Shown here piece after piece: positions 28,015 to 39,489 of a stretch of 64,000 bases of DNA. The first letter of the stretch is position 1, and the number at the start of each line of letters is the position of its first letter. The notes under the pieces are model-generated. The model had not been told where the DNA came from. It made no database searches and saw only the letters and a list, made by a program, of their open reading frames with translations. The position numbers and the translations under genes were made by a program. Location: contig JACZZP010000016.1 in NCBI GenBank assembly GCA_015183035.1, positions 1,922,001 through 1,986,000 of the forward strand. The letters run 5' to 3'. This DNA comes from Meloidogyne chitwoodi. Lineage: Eukaryota; Nematoda; Chromadorea; Rhabditida; Meloidogynidae.

Positions 28015-28576
28015 GGTTAATAACCAGTTGATGTCCTACTTGTCCGCAAAGAGAATTCGCTCTTTTATTTTTTTCTCTTGCATTTTTGGCGTTAGGAGAA
28101 GTGCACGCTTATTTTTCCTCTTCGCTATAATATGCCTTTTGGCACTTGGAAAGAAAGGGATAAAATAATTAAAATTAATTAATAATTAAGTGAAAATATA
28201 TTTATTTAAAAGTGACCAAAATTAATAACCAAAGAACATAAATTTGGGACAACATTCTCAAATATATTTCTAGAAGATCAGGTGGATAACAACCTTTTAT
28301 TGGATTATTTAAGGGATAAAAACCAGTAAAAGGATAAATATTTAGGTAATTCAGCTTCTGTAATATGTCCCATCTGACGGACAATTCTGAATCTTAATCA
28401 CTTAATTATTAATTAATTTTAATTATTTTATCCCTTTCTTTCCATTTGCCAAAAGGCATATTACAGTGTAGAGGAAAAATAAGCGTGTACTTCTCCTAAC
28501 GCCAAAAATGCAAGAGAAGAAAAGAAAAGAGCGAATTCTCTTTGCGGACAGGTAGGACATCAACTGGTTATTTACC
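28015..28576. mobile_element. fold-back DNA element with 9-bp TSD
   Basis: A 562-bp palindromic element. Arms of about 185 bp start GGTTAATAACCAGTTGATG on the left; the right end is the near-complement (CATCAACTGGTTATTTACC). They enclose about 190 bp of unrelated sequence. Flanks carry the 9-bp target duplication GTTGCATGG (28006-28014, 28577-28585). Each arm contains an open frame that is simply the arm in translation; no transposase was recognised. Confidence 0.85.
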
Positions 28577-29087
28577 GTTGCATGGAGTTTAAAAACAACA
28601 TAAAAAATAAAAATGAGTGGGGACGAAAACATAAAATATTAAATTTTGTGTCTGTTTTAAATTATCAAAGAATTTTTTGGGCATTCTACTTTGTTTTTAG
28701 CGCAAAAATGGACAAAAACAAAAACGGGGAAAATATATTTACTTTTAATGAAAATAGAAAAAGAATAGGGAGAAAAACGAAAATAGATTGATAGGCATAA
28801 CGAAAATAAATAAATACATTAAATTTTTTCTTTTGCCAATGGTCACTTTTAACCGATCAAATCAAAAATAATATATTTTTGACTCCTCCTTCTTTAAGGA
28901 ATTTTAAGTTTGTTTTGCATTTATTTTCTTTTATATGTAGACACGTTGTATTATTTTATTTTTAATATTTGTCTGGTTTTGAAAATGTAATTTTGATTTT
29001 TTTTAGATTTTTAAATATTTTATCAATATAATCTGCGTATTAAAAATATTTAATAATCAATCCATTATTCAAATACTTTAAGAATAA

Positions 29088-31713
29088 ATGGATGTTTCAA
29101 CAAATAATGTTCAACAGGCATACGCTGCTGGTAATAATAATATTAAAAACATCGTTTATAGAAAATGATTTTTCAGACGAAAAAAAAACAAATGTTTTGA
29201 GCTTTTAGAAAAACAATGTTAAATCAATGTTTTTAAACTTGCTCAAACATTGTTTTCCAAACATTATAGTAAACATTAAATTGTTTATTAAAAAACAAGT
29301 TTTTAAATGTTAGAAAAGTATATTGCTCCGGAAAATGTTTTTAAACATTGTTTTGTTGTTTAATTTTATAAACATTGTTTTCCGGAAAAGTTTCCAATAA
29401 ATTTATATAAATTAAAAAATGTTTTTCTTGAAAAGTACATATATACTTAGTTTATAAATATACTTATATTTATAATTTAGCCGCTGCTGCAGTCAATGGT
29501 ATTTCACAGCAACAACTTAATTCTTGTGGAGCTTTTGCTGCAGCTTATTTTAATGCTGCAAATGGAGGAGTTGACACTTCTTCAGGAGGATGTAAATTAA
29601 TTAAATAAATGAATGTTTATTTAATATTTTTAAGCTCTCCAAATTAGGAAAAATCGACGTGAAAGGACAACTTTTACTCGTGCTCAATTAGATGTTCTAG
29701 AAGATCAATTTAATCAATCTCCATATCCTGATGTTTATTTAAGAGAACAAATTGCTACTAGAATTCAACTACAAGAATCCAGAATTCAAGTAATTAATGT
29801 ACTTTTCTTTTTTTTTTTTCTTTGACCTAAATGAAAATTGAAAAATAATAAAAAATAATATCCACTAAATATATAAATAATCTTTTTGAAATTAAATACT
29901 TTTATGCTATGAACGGGGAAATAAAGAAAATTGTTTAAAAAATTAAAAGAACTCACAATTGGTTTAATATTTCATTTTTATATAATTTTTGGTCCAATTT
30001 ATTTTTATGATTTTTTTTTTGAATTTATTCTGATATTAAATTTATTTATTTATTTTTCAGGTTTGGTTCAAGAATCGGAGGGCAAAGGCATTTTTTTAAT
30101 TTAATTTAAAAAATAAACAATTTAATTTTTAAGCAGCGACAACAAGACAAACAAACAAAACCAAATAAACCTCAAACAGTTGCTGCAATGAAGACAGCAC
30201 GTATTGCGGCAGCTCATGCGGCAGCGACTGCTTCATCACAAAATAGGTTAAAAAGATGTTCAAATATTTTAAAGAATGGATTGGGTAATGAAAGTAGAAG
30301 TGAACCTGAATCTGGAGGGTAAGAAATTTTTAAAATTAAAATTTATAAAACATTCCAGAAAAATAAATTCCGGAATATATAAATTTATAAAACATTCCGG
30401 AAAAATAAATTCCGGAATATATAAATTTATAAAACATTCCGGAAAAATAAATTCCGGAATATATAAATTTATAAAACATTCCGGAAAAATAAATTCCGGA
30501 ATATATAAATTTATAAAACTTTCCGGAAAATGAGTTAATCTCGTTGGGACACTTACATTCATCAACATACCTCTTACCCCTTTTTTAGTGTTCTTATAAC
30601 GAGATTGTAATTTTATTATTTCAGAACACCATATAACAACCAACAACATTTAAAATTGGAATTATTAGATAATAATAGTTCAAGTAATAATAATAATTCA
30701 TTTTTAAATGCGGCGGCAGTAATGGCAGCTACTAATGATGCTATGAGGGGGGCAATGACAATTAATAATGAAGATATTAAAAGAACAATTGTAAATGATA
30801 TTAATACAAATAATAATGAGGTAATTGAGTACTTATATTTTTTTATTAATATTTTTTAGCATCTCCTACAACCTCAGACACTCTACGAACATTTTTATTA
30901 TAATCAACAGCCACAACCAGGCATAATTCGACCAGTTGAAAATCGTTAGTTTATTTTTTTAATTAATAAATTTTGGTGAATAATTTTATTTAAAAGAAAA
31001 TAAATTTTTGAAAAATTATTGGGGAAAAAATTAAAATTTTAATATTTTCATTGTTTACTACAACTTCCAAATTTTTGTTAAATGGCCCAGATACTCAAAA
31101 TAATAATTCATTCCTTTTTTAGAATAGGTTTAAAATATAAAAACTATTTTAAAAAGAATTTTCTTGTTCCTTCCACACTACCCTTGTTCCTTTACCTCTA
31201 CCCTAAATTTTGCAAACACCTCGGTTTAATATAAATTTAATATTTATCATAAAAAATATATATTTTTAAACATTTTTTCACTTTTTAGCATTTAGTTGGT
31301 ACAATCAATCAATGGGTTTAGGTGTACCAGATATTAGTACTCAGTTATTAACACATGGAATAGATGCCTTAAATGTTACTAATTCATCATCATTTACTAT
31401 TCCAAATACTTCAACTACTTTATCTACAAACCATTTAAATCAAAATAATTTTTATTCTGGTTACCCTATTGTTCCTTCCACACTACCCCCATTGCCCCTT
31501 CCCTCTACAACTACTACTAATATTGCTACTACAAATAATTCAACAACAAATTGTCTTCCTACGACAAATTATTATTTAAATAGTGATAATTATGGTTATT
31601 ATGGAAATTCTTTAAATTGCCATCAGAATTTTATAAATACTACAACACCATTACTACGTTATGAGGCTGATATTGGGGGAGGAATTATTGAAGGGAATAA
31701 TAATGTTATGTAG
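29088..31713 (+). CDS. OTX-class paired-like homeodomain transcription factor
   Basis: Homeobox gene of the OTX group (ceh-36/ceh-37/ttx-1 in C. elegans), acting in neuronal and anterior fate. Eight exons (29088-29130, 29481-29591, 29635-29789, 30061-30087, 30134-30318, 30625-30820, 30860-30944, 31289-31713) sum to 1227 nt, 408 residues. The homeodomain begins [19 protein letters not shown] and its third helix reads [16 protein letters not shown], with Lys at position 50, the OTX/bicoid hallmark. Flanks are Ala-rich; the C-terminal half is Asn/Thr/Ser-rich low complexity. The intron after RRAK begins GC instead of GT (30088-30133, 46 bp, GC-AG). The intron before exon 6 holds a 42-bp tandem repeat. 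No C-terminal OTX tail motif was seen. Confidence 0.93.
30345..30535 (+). repeat. 42-bp tandem repeat with TTCCGGAA palindromes
   Basis: Four to five copies of a 42-bp unit, each with two TTCCGGAA-type palindromes (ACATTCCGGAAAAATAAATT and TTCCGGAATATATAAATT) in an OTX-like gene intron. The last copy has mutated. Confidence 0.9.
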
Positions 31714-32136
31714 ACGAGTTAAATTTAAATATGTATAATAATTTTTAATATTTTTTTGAGCTTTTTTTGACATTTTCTTAAAATAATATTTTTTTAAGAA
31801 TATACATAATACATACAATTATTAAATATTTTACTACTATTTTAAATAGTATTTAGTATAAATGTTTTTTATTTTATTTTGATAATACAATAAAGATTAA
31901 TATAAAATATTACAAATTAATATTTTTTATTTTCTGATTTTTATTAATTTTTTTAAATTTATTTAACGGTATCCTCTATGTTCTCTTTCTCTCTCCTGTT
32001 GTCTACGATTGCTACTCGCAGCCTTTTTTAAAGAATTATTAAAAATTAATTATAATTTTTTTTATATATTTTATCTATATAAGAGAAAGGAAGAGGAGTT
32101 TTTTGACTTGACTCTTATTATAGAGACACTCTAATT
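31714..32136. other. 3' flank of OTX-like gene
   Basis: A+T-rich 3' UTR and spacer, with AATAAAG at 31889 as a possible polyadenylation signal. No gene seen. Confidence 0.4.
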
Positions 32137-32144
32137 ATAAAGAT

Positions 32145-33193
32145 GGTGCGACGACATTTGCGCCGTTGACATTTGCGCCGCGACACTTGCGCTGCGACTT
32201 ATGCGCCGACGACATTTGCGGCGACGACTTTTGCGCCGACGACTTTTGCGCCGGAAATATTTTAAAACGCGACATTTGCGCCGCCTTTAAATTAAAAAAA
32301 AAAGTAATATGTATTTATTAAAGGATTAAAAAATTATTAAAAAAATTAAACTAAAATGTATCAACTAAATAAATCCGATTAAGATTCTAAATATTCCGAT
32401 TAAGATTCTAAATATTCATTCTTTTAAATATTTGGCTATTGTATGTTATAGCGGACTTTTTCTTTCTGTACCGATCCGGATGAGTGAGGTGTCATTCGAA
32501 AGCTCTTGCAAAACTTAGTCGAACTAGACATGGGGGAAGTTGATCCGACGTCTATGAGCCGAGATACAGGTCTGAAAATCGAAAAACCATAGGGGGACCA
32601 AGCTCTACTAAGTGATTACTGCGGCTGCACTTTAATTATTTTCACTTATGTGAATTAATTATGTAATTTGCGCCGTAGAATAACGCATGTACCAAAAGCC
32701 AACGAGAGATGGGCTCCCAAATGAAGAAGTCATAAAAAACTCCCAATAGGTCCAAGTTTGGCGTGTTTTCCAGCAAACTTCGGTCCTTCATAACTTTCTT
32801 CAAAATCGTTCAATTTCGACAATTTTGGTCTCATTCGATAGGTTTCTAAGAGTTCTTTCGAATGAGCTATCATACTCATATTCGAATTTTTCACCCCAAA
32901 AATGAGCTTACTCCCCCTATGATTTTTCAAGGGACCTGTAACTCGGCTCATAGACGTCGGATCAACTTCCCTCATGTCTAGTTCGATTAAGTAATTTTTT
33001 TAAAATTTAATTTTTTAAATCTTTAATATTACTTTATTTTTTTTAATTTAAAGGCGGCGCAAATGTCGCGTTTTAAAATATTTCCGGCGCAAAAGTCGTC
33101 GGCGCAAAAGTCGTCGCCGCAAATGTCGTCGGCGCATAAGTCGCAGCGCAAGTGTCGCGGCGCAAATGTCAACGGCGCAAATGTCCTGCAACC
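32145..33193. mobile_element. 1.05-kb fold-back element with 8-bp TSD
   Basis: Starts GGTGCGACGACATTTGCGCC and ends with GGCGCAAATGTCCTGCAACC, flanked by ATAAAGAT on both sides (32137-32144, 33194-33201). The arms (about 150 bp) consist of degenerate tandem words built on GCGCAAATGTCG and CGACTTTTGCGCC, far richer in G+C than the host sequence. Inside, a second inverted pair (about 32519-32600 and 32920-32995, around GTTGATCCGACGTCTATGAG) is nested. A 246-nt open frame at 32730-32975 is arm sequence and shows no known domain. Nonautonomous. Confidence 0.85.
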
Positions 33194-33248
33194 ATAAAGA
33201 TAATGTTAAAAAATATCTAATTTCGGTTCCTTGTAGTATCCCGGAGAG

Positions 33249-33653
33249 TCAACTGATCTCCTAAATGTGTTTTAGAAAAAAAGAAAATACCATTAATGCT
33301 GCCGAAGATGCTGCTAATGCTGCTGAAGATGCTGCCATAGCTCCTAAAGGTGCTACTACTACTACACCTTTCTTTTGTCTATTTAATATTAATTCATTAT
33401 TATTATGTTTTCTATGTTTATGATTATTATTAATATTATCATTTTCTTCTTTTTTATTTTCTTCATTATCAGTCTTTTTATCAAATTTTTTATCTTCCAA
33501 TTCTTCAACTTTGGATAATACTTCTACTGCTCCACGAGGTTTTTCTTCTTCATTTTTGTTGTATTTTTTACGTTGTTTAGCTGATTCACAAATTAAAGAT
33601 AAGAATAAAATTAAAATAAAACAACAGAATGTCAAAATATTTAATTTTTTCAT
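33249..33653 (-). CDS. small secreted protein with Lys/Asn-rich propeptide and Ala-rich C-terminus
   Basis: The signal peptide begins MKKLNILTFCCFILILFLSL, followed by a highly charged Lys/Glu/Asn-rich middle (EENKKEENDNINNNHKHRKH), a dibasic RQKK site, and a hydrophobic Ala/Val segment (GVVVVAPLGAMAASSAALAA). The frame runs 130 codons unspliced (to 33261); a GT donor after ALM (33291) and a TTTAG acceptor (33261) would instead give a 124-residue product ending EIS at 33249. The layout of signal, charged spacer, basic cleavage site and hydrophobic peptide is that of a secreted propeptide. Function unknown. Confidence 0.55.
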
Positions 33654-34388
33654 ATTTTTAGACTTAAAAAAATTTAAAAAAAAAAAATTATTTTTTTTTA
33701 ATAATTATTAAAAAATTAAATATAACGGAAAAAATGGGGAAAAAGTTAAAATAAAATAATCTAATAAAATAAATAAAATAATTCTCTCATATGGCTATAT
33801 CAATGAGAATAAGGGAATAAACAAAAATAATTTCACAAATGTCAATATCCAAAAGATCAACACTGTTAGCTACTATTAATTAGCAGTTGTTGAAAAAGAT
33901 AAGAGAAAGAGAAATTTGAGCATTTTCTGATTCTCCTCTTTCAAAGCAAAAAAAAATAAAATAAAAAAAACTTTTCTGATTTTCTCTGGAAAAAGGGGAG
34001 GAAACAACCTTAACATTGATATCACATTTAATTAATAAAATAATATTTATGGTATTGATCTTTTGGGTAAATATAAGGGAAACGAATTTGTGTGTTTTTT
34101 ATTTTTTGTTAGCCTGGGAAAAAAATAAAAAAAAAAGAAAAAAATGGAACGGCAGAAATAAAAAGTGCCAATATTCAATTAGCCTTTTTTCTTTTCATTT
34201 AAAATATATATTTACTACTAAAAGCTAACTGGGACGAAAAAAATATTTGTTAAATTATGTTTCCAATTCTTTAAAAAAGAGAAAATAAATTTTATTAAAA
34301 ATATTTTTTTATTAAAAAAAAGCACACCGGGATATAATAATTAATTTTAAAGAATAATAATAATAATATTTATTTTATAAAAATTCTC
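33654..34388. other. intergenic spacer
   Basis: A+T-rich spacer. Contains two GATC-core words (CCAAAAGATCAAC near 33850 and TTGATCTTTTGGGT near 34053) in opposite orientation about 200 bp apart. No supportable gene. Confidence 0.4.
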
Positions 34389-35369
34389 TCATTTTGCCAA
34401 AACAAAATTATTTCCATTATTGCCAGCATTTTCATTTATTTTTGAAGAATAATAATCAATTTTATTTCCAAATTTTGAATAAAAAGTAACATTGCATTTT
34501 TGTTTACGTCCAGTCCTCTGATCAAAAGATTGGCAATGAGTAAATGGGGGTATATAAAGGTGAAGGGTTATTGCTAAGTCAGAATGTGAAGGATTCTCCA
34601 TTCGGTGCAGGCCAATCTTATCTTAAGTTAATTCTGATTTTTATAATTCTGATTGTTATAATTAATTCTGATTTTTATATTTCTGATTTTTATATTTCTG
34701 ATTTTTATATTTCTGATTTTTATATTTCTGATTTTTATAATTCTGGTTTTTAAATTCTGATTTAATTTAAATTCTGGTCATTAAATTCTGATTACCGCTT
34801 ATATATGAAACACCATTCAATTTGTATAATTGAGTCCCACATTCAATTAACGGCTTTCCCCCCTCCTCTTTCTGTTTTAATTGTTTTTCATCAATTATTT
34901 CATTATCTTCTATAGGCCATTCAAACCGTGTTTCTAATAAATTTCCTTGTAAAACTTTAACAAAACAATGTGCATCTGTATGGTCATGAATACTAAAATA
35001 ATTAAAAATATTAAGAGTCTGAAAATAAATTTATTAATTTTCTTTTTTTAAATTAATTTTTTAAAGCTATTTTTTAAATATTTATTTACCTCGATCCCAT
35101 ACCTGGACCCCAACATAAAATCATTAAATTGTATTTACCATTGCCTACATCTACTAGATTACGTGTATATCTATTAAATAAATAAATAAAATTATAGTAT
35201 TTTATTAAAAAAATATTTTATTTTTTACAAACTTGTGAGGATCAAAAAGTGCAAATTTATTCCAATCATTTTGATTGCTCTTATATTCCTCTAATACTTG
35301 TTTAACTTCTTCTGTGTTGATAGAATCTTCATTAAATATTTTACGAATATCATTAATTAATTTATCCAT
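34389..35369 (-). CDS. CDO1: cysteine dioxygenase
   Basis: Cytosolic iron enzyme that oxidises cysteine to cysteine sulfinate. Exons 35369-35233, 35170-35090, 34992-34796 and 34621-34389 sum to 648 nt, 215 residues (human about 200). Seen: [20 protein letters not shown] with the substrate-binding Arg; [11 protein letters not shown] with the two metal His and the Cys of the Cys-Tyr crosslink; [20 protein letters not shown] with the third metal His; and [19 protein letters not shown] with the crosslink Tyr. All catalytic residues are present, so the enzyme should be active. The last intron is filled with a short tandem repeat. The C-terminal 20 residues are Asn-rich and unlike vertebrate CDO. 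Confidence 0.94.
34628..34790 (+). repeat. TTCTGATTTTTATA minisatellite in CDO1 intron
   Basis: Tandem units of about 15 bp built on TTCTGATTTTTATAT, decaying into TTCTGATT/TTCTGGTT words at the right end. Related words recur in introns and spacers across the window. Confidence 0.85.
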
Positions 35370-36138
35370 TTTTAAATTATATTTTGAATTTAGATTAATC
35401 TAAAAATTAAAATTTTTGAAATTTTCTATTTCTTTTATTTTTTGCTAAAAAGGAAAAAAAGGTTAATTTTTAATTTATGACATTTAATAATCTTTTTTTA
35501 TTTACTATCTTCTTATCAATCACGAGGAACGACAATTTTAACTATTTTATAAAAATTAAATAAATTATTTTAATAATCATTAAAAAGAAAAAATATTAAA
35601 TTATTTGACAATTTTAGAAGAAAAAATTAAAAAAGGAAAATTAAATTCTGATTTAATAAAAACTTAAGTTTAAACTTAAATTCTGATTTAAATAAAACAA
35701 AAACTTCAATTCTGATTTAAATAAAACAAGTTTAAACTTAAATTCTGATTTAATTAAAACTTAAGCTTAAATTAAAATCTGATAAGAAAAATAATTAGGT
35801 AATTACTTATTAAATAGAAGGCAATATTTTAAATTAATGCGCAAATCACGCGCAGTCACACCAATATTAACAAACTTTCCTTTTTTTAATTTTGTCAATA
35901 AAATGTGCATGAATCTTAAGAAAAAAATCATGCCTGAGTCATACATATACTTAATTTTACAAATATTTAAAAATAAAATTAAACAAAAAAATAATTAAAA
36001 AATATATTTTAATTAACGCCCAGACGAAAAAGTCACTTGAATAGAGCTTGAATGTAGATGGGCGTTAATTAGAATATAAATAATAAAATAAAAATGAGCT
36101 TAATTTATACAATATAACAAAAATATTATTTTTTAAAA
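35370..36138. other. intergenic spacer with repeats
   Basis: Contains repeated words AAATTCTGATTTAA(A/T)TAAAAC and AACTTAAGTTTAAACTTAA (35640-35770), shared with 45110-45215, and a 10-bp hairpin TTAACGCCCA/TGGGCGTTAA at 36013-36068. No gene seen. Confidence 0.45.
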
Positions 36139-37728
36139 TTAAAAAGAAGAAAATGGCCTTCTTTGCCCAATAGTTGTAATAGTAGTGGAAATGGGCCAAT
36201 TTATTTTTTTATTATTTTTTGAATTCGAACGTCCATTTAATAATTTTCTTGTTTGAGTAGAAGATATTTTAGGTAATAATTGTTCAGTACATAATTTTTT
36301 TGTTTCTATAGTTTCTGTTTCATTCAGTGTATACAAAAGTGTTTGTGATGATAATTCTGATTTACTGTTAAGTTGGTCACGTCTTTTCCGGAAGGATTCT
36401 GAAAATAAGAATTGTGGAAAATTTTGATTTTTAATTTTTATTCTGATTTTATAATTCTGATTTTTTAAATTCTGGATTTTTAAATTCTGATTTTAATTCT
36501 GCTTTGTTCTAATTTTAATCGCTATATTAAAAAACACCTTCTTGGATAATAATAATTCCTTTTTGCCTCAAAGAGTCTCTATTCATATCAACTTTTTTGT
36601 CGCTAATTTGTATTATTCCACCGTTTTCTCCAATGGAAAATTCACAAAAAAGTTTTGCGTTAAATCGTGAACGGCGAAAAATATTGCAATTAAGTATTCT
36701 TCCGTGAATTAAGCCCTGGGCCGAGCAAAGATTGTCGACTGCTAAAATTATAAAAATATTAAAGACTCAAGTGACACCTTAACTAGAAATTGAAACTGAG
36801 ACTCAAATGAATTCGTTAGCATAAAATAACGTAAAAGTTTACTTTTTCCTAAAATTTGAAATTGTTCCACTGAGGGCTTTGTTGATAATGACCCAACAAA
36901 ATGATTTGGGCGACTTAAAACAACATAAAGGCCAGCAAGAACAACAGCAAGTAATGCAAAACAACAAATTGAACCTTTAATAATATCTCCTTTTCGACTT
37001 CCTAGTAAATATAATTTTAATTAAAAATTAGAATATTTTATTTTAATAAAATTTAATTGCAATAATAAATTAAAAAAAAAAAGCTACAATAAATCTTTAA
37101 AAATAAAGCTATTAATTAAGTTTAACAGTTGGAATAGAAATATAAACAGAATCAGTTAAAAATAAAAAACAGAATTGATTAAGCAGAAAAAGTAATAGCA
37201 GAAAATCAGAATTAAATTTTTCTGATTTTATAATTATGTTTTTCTGATTTTATAATTATGTTTTTCTGATTTTATAATTATGTTTTTCTGATTTTATAAT
37301 TATGTTTTTCTGATTTTATAATTATGTTTTTCTGATTTTATAATTATGTTTTTTAATTAAAATAGGTACTTACTATTTTTTCTTCGCCTTTCTTCAGCTT
37401 CTTCGTCAACAATATTAGCTAATCTTTTAGTAAATTTATCATTACTATTTTCTTTATTTGTTGTTTGTTTTAATGAATTATTAAATGCCAATCTATCAAC
37501 ATGTTCTCTCATTTTTCCCAAATCTCTTTTTAATTTAACAATTTCAACTTCTTGTTCTCTTATTATTTCTGATTGATCTTCTACTCTTTGTTGTTGTTGT
37601 TGTTGTCCACTTTCTATTATTAAATTTCCATTTATTGAATTATCAAAGGGTGAACGACATTCTACAACTGCTTGTTCATAACTTGGTGGAGGAAGAGGAG
37701 GTGTATCTACTCCAAAATGGACATGCAT
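36139..37728 (-). CDS. single-pass (type II) membrane protein with PPxY motif
   Basis: Four exons (37728-37374, 37001-36843, 36741-36538, 36398-36139) sum to 978 nt, 325 residues. There is no N-terminal signal. The cytosolic N-terminus has PLPPPSYEQAVVE, a PPxY motif that binds WW domains of NEDD4-type ligases, then a poly-Gln tract and a coiled coil (EIIREQEVEIVKLKRDLGKM). A membrane anchor (SICCFALLAVVLAGLYVVL) follows a basic RSRKGD. The extracellular or lumenal part holds a Cys-containing domain (DNLCSAQGLIHGRILNCNIF ... LFCEFSIGENGG) and a Thr/Ser-rich basic tail. No named family recognised. The first intron contains a 22-bp tandem repeat. Confidence 0.68.
37205..37352 (+). repeat. 22-bp tandem repeat in intron
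   Basis: Six near-perfect copies of TTTTTCTGATTTTATAATTATG in the first intron of the PPxY membrane protein gene. Confidence 0.92.
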
Positions 37729-38384
37729 TGAAATAATAAAAATTAGATATTACTATTAAATTATTCAATATTGCTTAAAAAATATTTTAATTAAATTTAA
37801 AATAAATGAATAAATAAATGAATAAATAAAATAAATTAATTATAAATAGAATAAAAAATAAATTTAAATTAACGCTGTAATAAACTCTTTGATTAACCGA
37901 CATATTTTATTAAAAAATATAAAATTTTTATGTTTGTCATAAAAATAGGAAGAGAAAAGAAAATAAAACTTAAATATTATTTTTATTTCTTTTTCCGGAT
38001 TTTTTTATTCTCTTTTCCGGAAATTGTCTAACATATACTTTCTTTTTTTCTTTTCTTTTTTGTAACAGTTGTCTTTCCTATTAAATTACATTATATTTTT
38101 TAATTACTTTTTTTCTTTCCTTTAAATAATTTGTCTGATTTAAAATACTAATTTTATATAATACATACACAACCTATTTGATTTTAATTGTTTTAATTTA
38201 AAAATGTTAAAAAAATTTTTTTAATCTATTTTATCTATTTAATTAATTATTAATTAATTTAAAAGGTGAAATTTAGTTCTAAAATTGATATTAGGTCAAA
38301 ATTCAAAATAAATATTATATTTATTAGTATATACCTATAAAAGATAAACTAATGTTCTTTAAAAAAATTAAGGCTCTTTAACGG
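37729..38384. other. 5' flank of PPxY membrane protein gene
   Basis: A+T-rich promoter-side sequence with pyrimidine tracts and two TTTTCCGGA-type words near 37993-38030. No gene seen. Confidence 0.4.
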
Positions 38385-38689
38385 ATAAATTTAGGGGTCT
38401 GAAACTTTAACATCTTGGGGGGTACTTTTCATGGGGCATCTGGGAAAATTATTCATTTTTCGGTACCGTGGTTCCTTGGTACCTAAATCGCGATTGTCAC
38501 ATGGCTATTTCGGGAAGGAGAAGAGATAGCGGAAAAGTTCCAACGGTAGGATTTTAAGTTGGAACAAGTAGATATATGTAGGAAAAAATTCGAGGTCGAA
38601 ATTCGAATTTGAAAGGTAGTTATTGGACGCCAAAAATTCAAAATCCCGAAATCTTTTAGGATTTAAAAAATTGAAAAGCCTTTAAGATA

Positions 38690-39480
38690 TATCAATCAGT
38701 TGAGAGTGACCTGTCATAAAAGAAGAGAAAATGTGAAGCAAAGTTTCTGAAGCAGGGGTTGAAGCAAGGCAAAACTGAAGCAATGTACAAATGACAAAAG
38801 TACAATTGTACAATTTACAAAAGTACAAATGTCCAAAAGTACAAAATTGAAGTACAATTGTACAAAAGTACAAATTTACAAAAGTACAATTGTACAAATG
38901 TACAAATTATAAAAGTACAAATGTACAATTACCCCTTAAAAGTCGTTTTTATAAAAAATAATTAAAAAATTATATTTCCAAAGGGGTACCCTTTTGGAAT
39001 ATTTTGTTGTAACTTCGATCGACCTTAAATCTTCGAGTTTTGGTCGGATTGGATTAAAATAAATTTTAATAAATAAATAAAAAAATAACGTATTTTCTAA
39101 ATGAAGAAAAATTTTTATAATTTTAAGGTTAGGGGTAGTTAGGGCCGAATTTGTGAAATTCGAAATTTTTAGGTTTTTTGAAAAAATTTTGAGATTTTTT
39201 TCATGGGATTGGACTCAATGTATTTTTAGAAAATTAAGCATATATTTTAAAACCTATTAAGATTTTAAAATTTAAAAAAAGGTCAATTTTAAAAAGTTAT
39301 GATTTTTTAAAATTTTGGGTATAAAATGATATCAAAATTTTGAGGTAAAAAATGGCAAACATCAAAATTAATGTAATGTGGGCAAATGAGATATCATTTG
39401 AAAGCCCTCATAAAGCTGAGTCTAAAAAATTTTTTGTAAAATTTTTGGGTCAATTTTGACCAAGTTGCGGAAATTCAAAT
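38690..39480 (+). repeat. left copy of a long diverged direct repeat
   Basis: Begins at ATCAATCAGTTGAGAGTGAC, runs through a GTACAAATGTACAATT-rich tract, CCCCTTAAAAGT, TTGGACTCAATGTATTTTTA and a well-conserved stretch ending GCCCTCATAAAGCTGAGTCT. The same order of blocks recurs at 41500-42475 with many substitutions and indels. No open frame with a recognisable product. Confidence 0.85.
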
Positions 39481-39489
39481 CTAAAATAT

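Noticed and set aside
28015..28576. Palindrome considered as a CRISPR-like or rRNA structure
   Set aside because: Single long inverted repeat with a 9-bp target duplication; eukaryotic context; no repeat-spacer array anywhere in the window.
27923..28632. Two similar frames with LMSYLSAKRIRSF
   Set aside because: They lie in the two arms of the fold-back element and are similar only because the arms are complementary copies.
30269..30649. Frame with repeated [14 protein letters not shown]
   Set aside because: Translation of the 42-bp tandem repeat within a homeobox intron.
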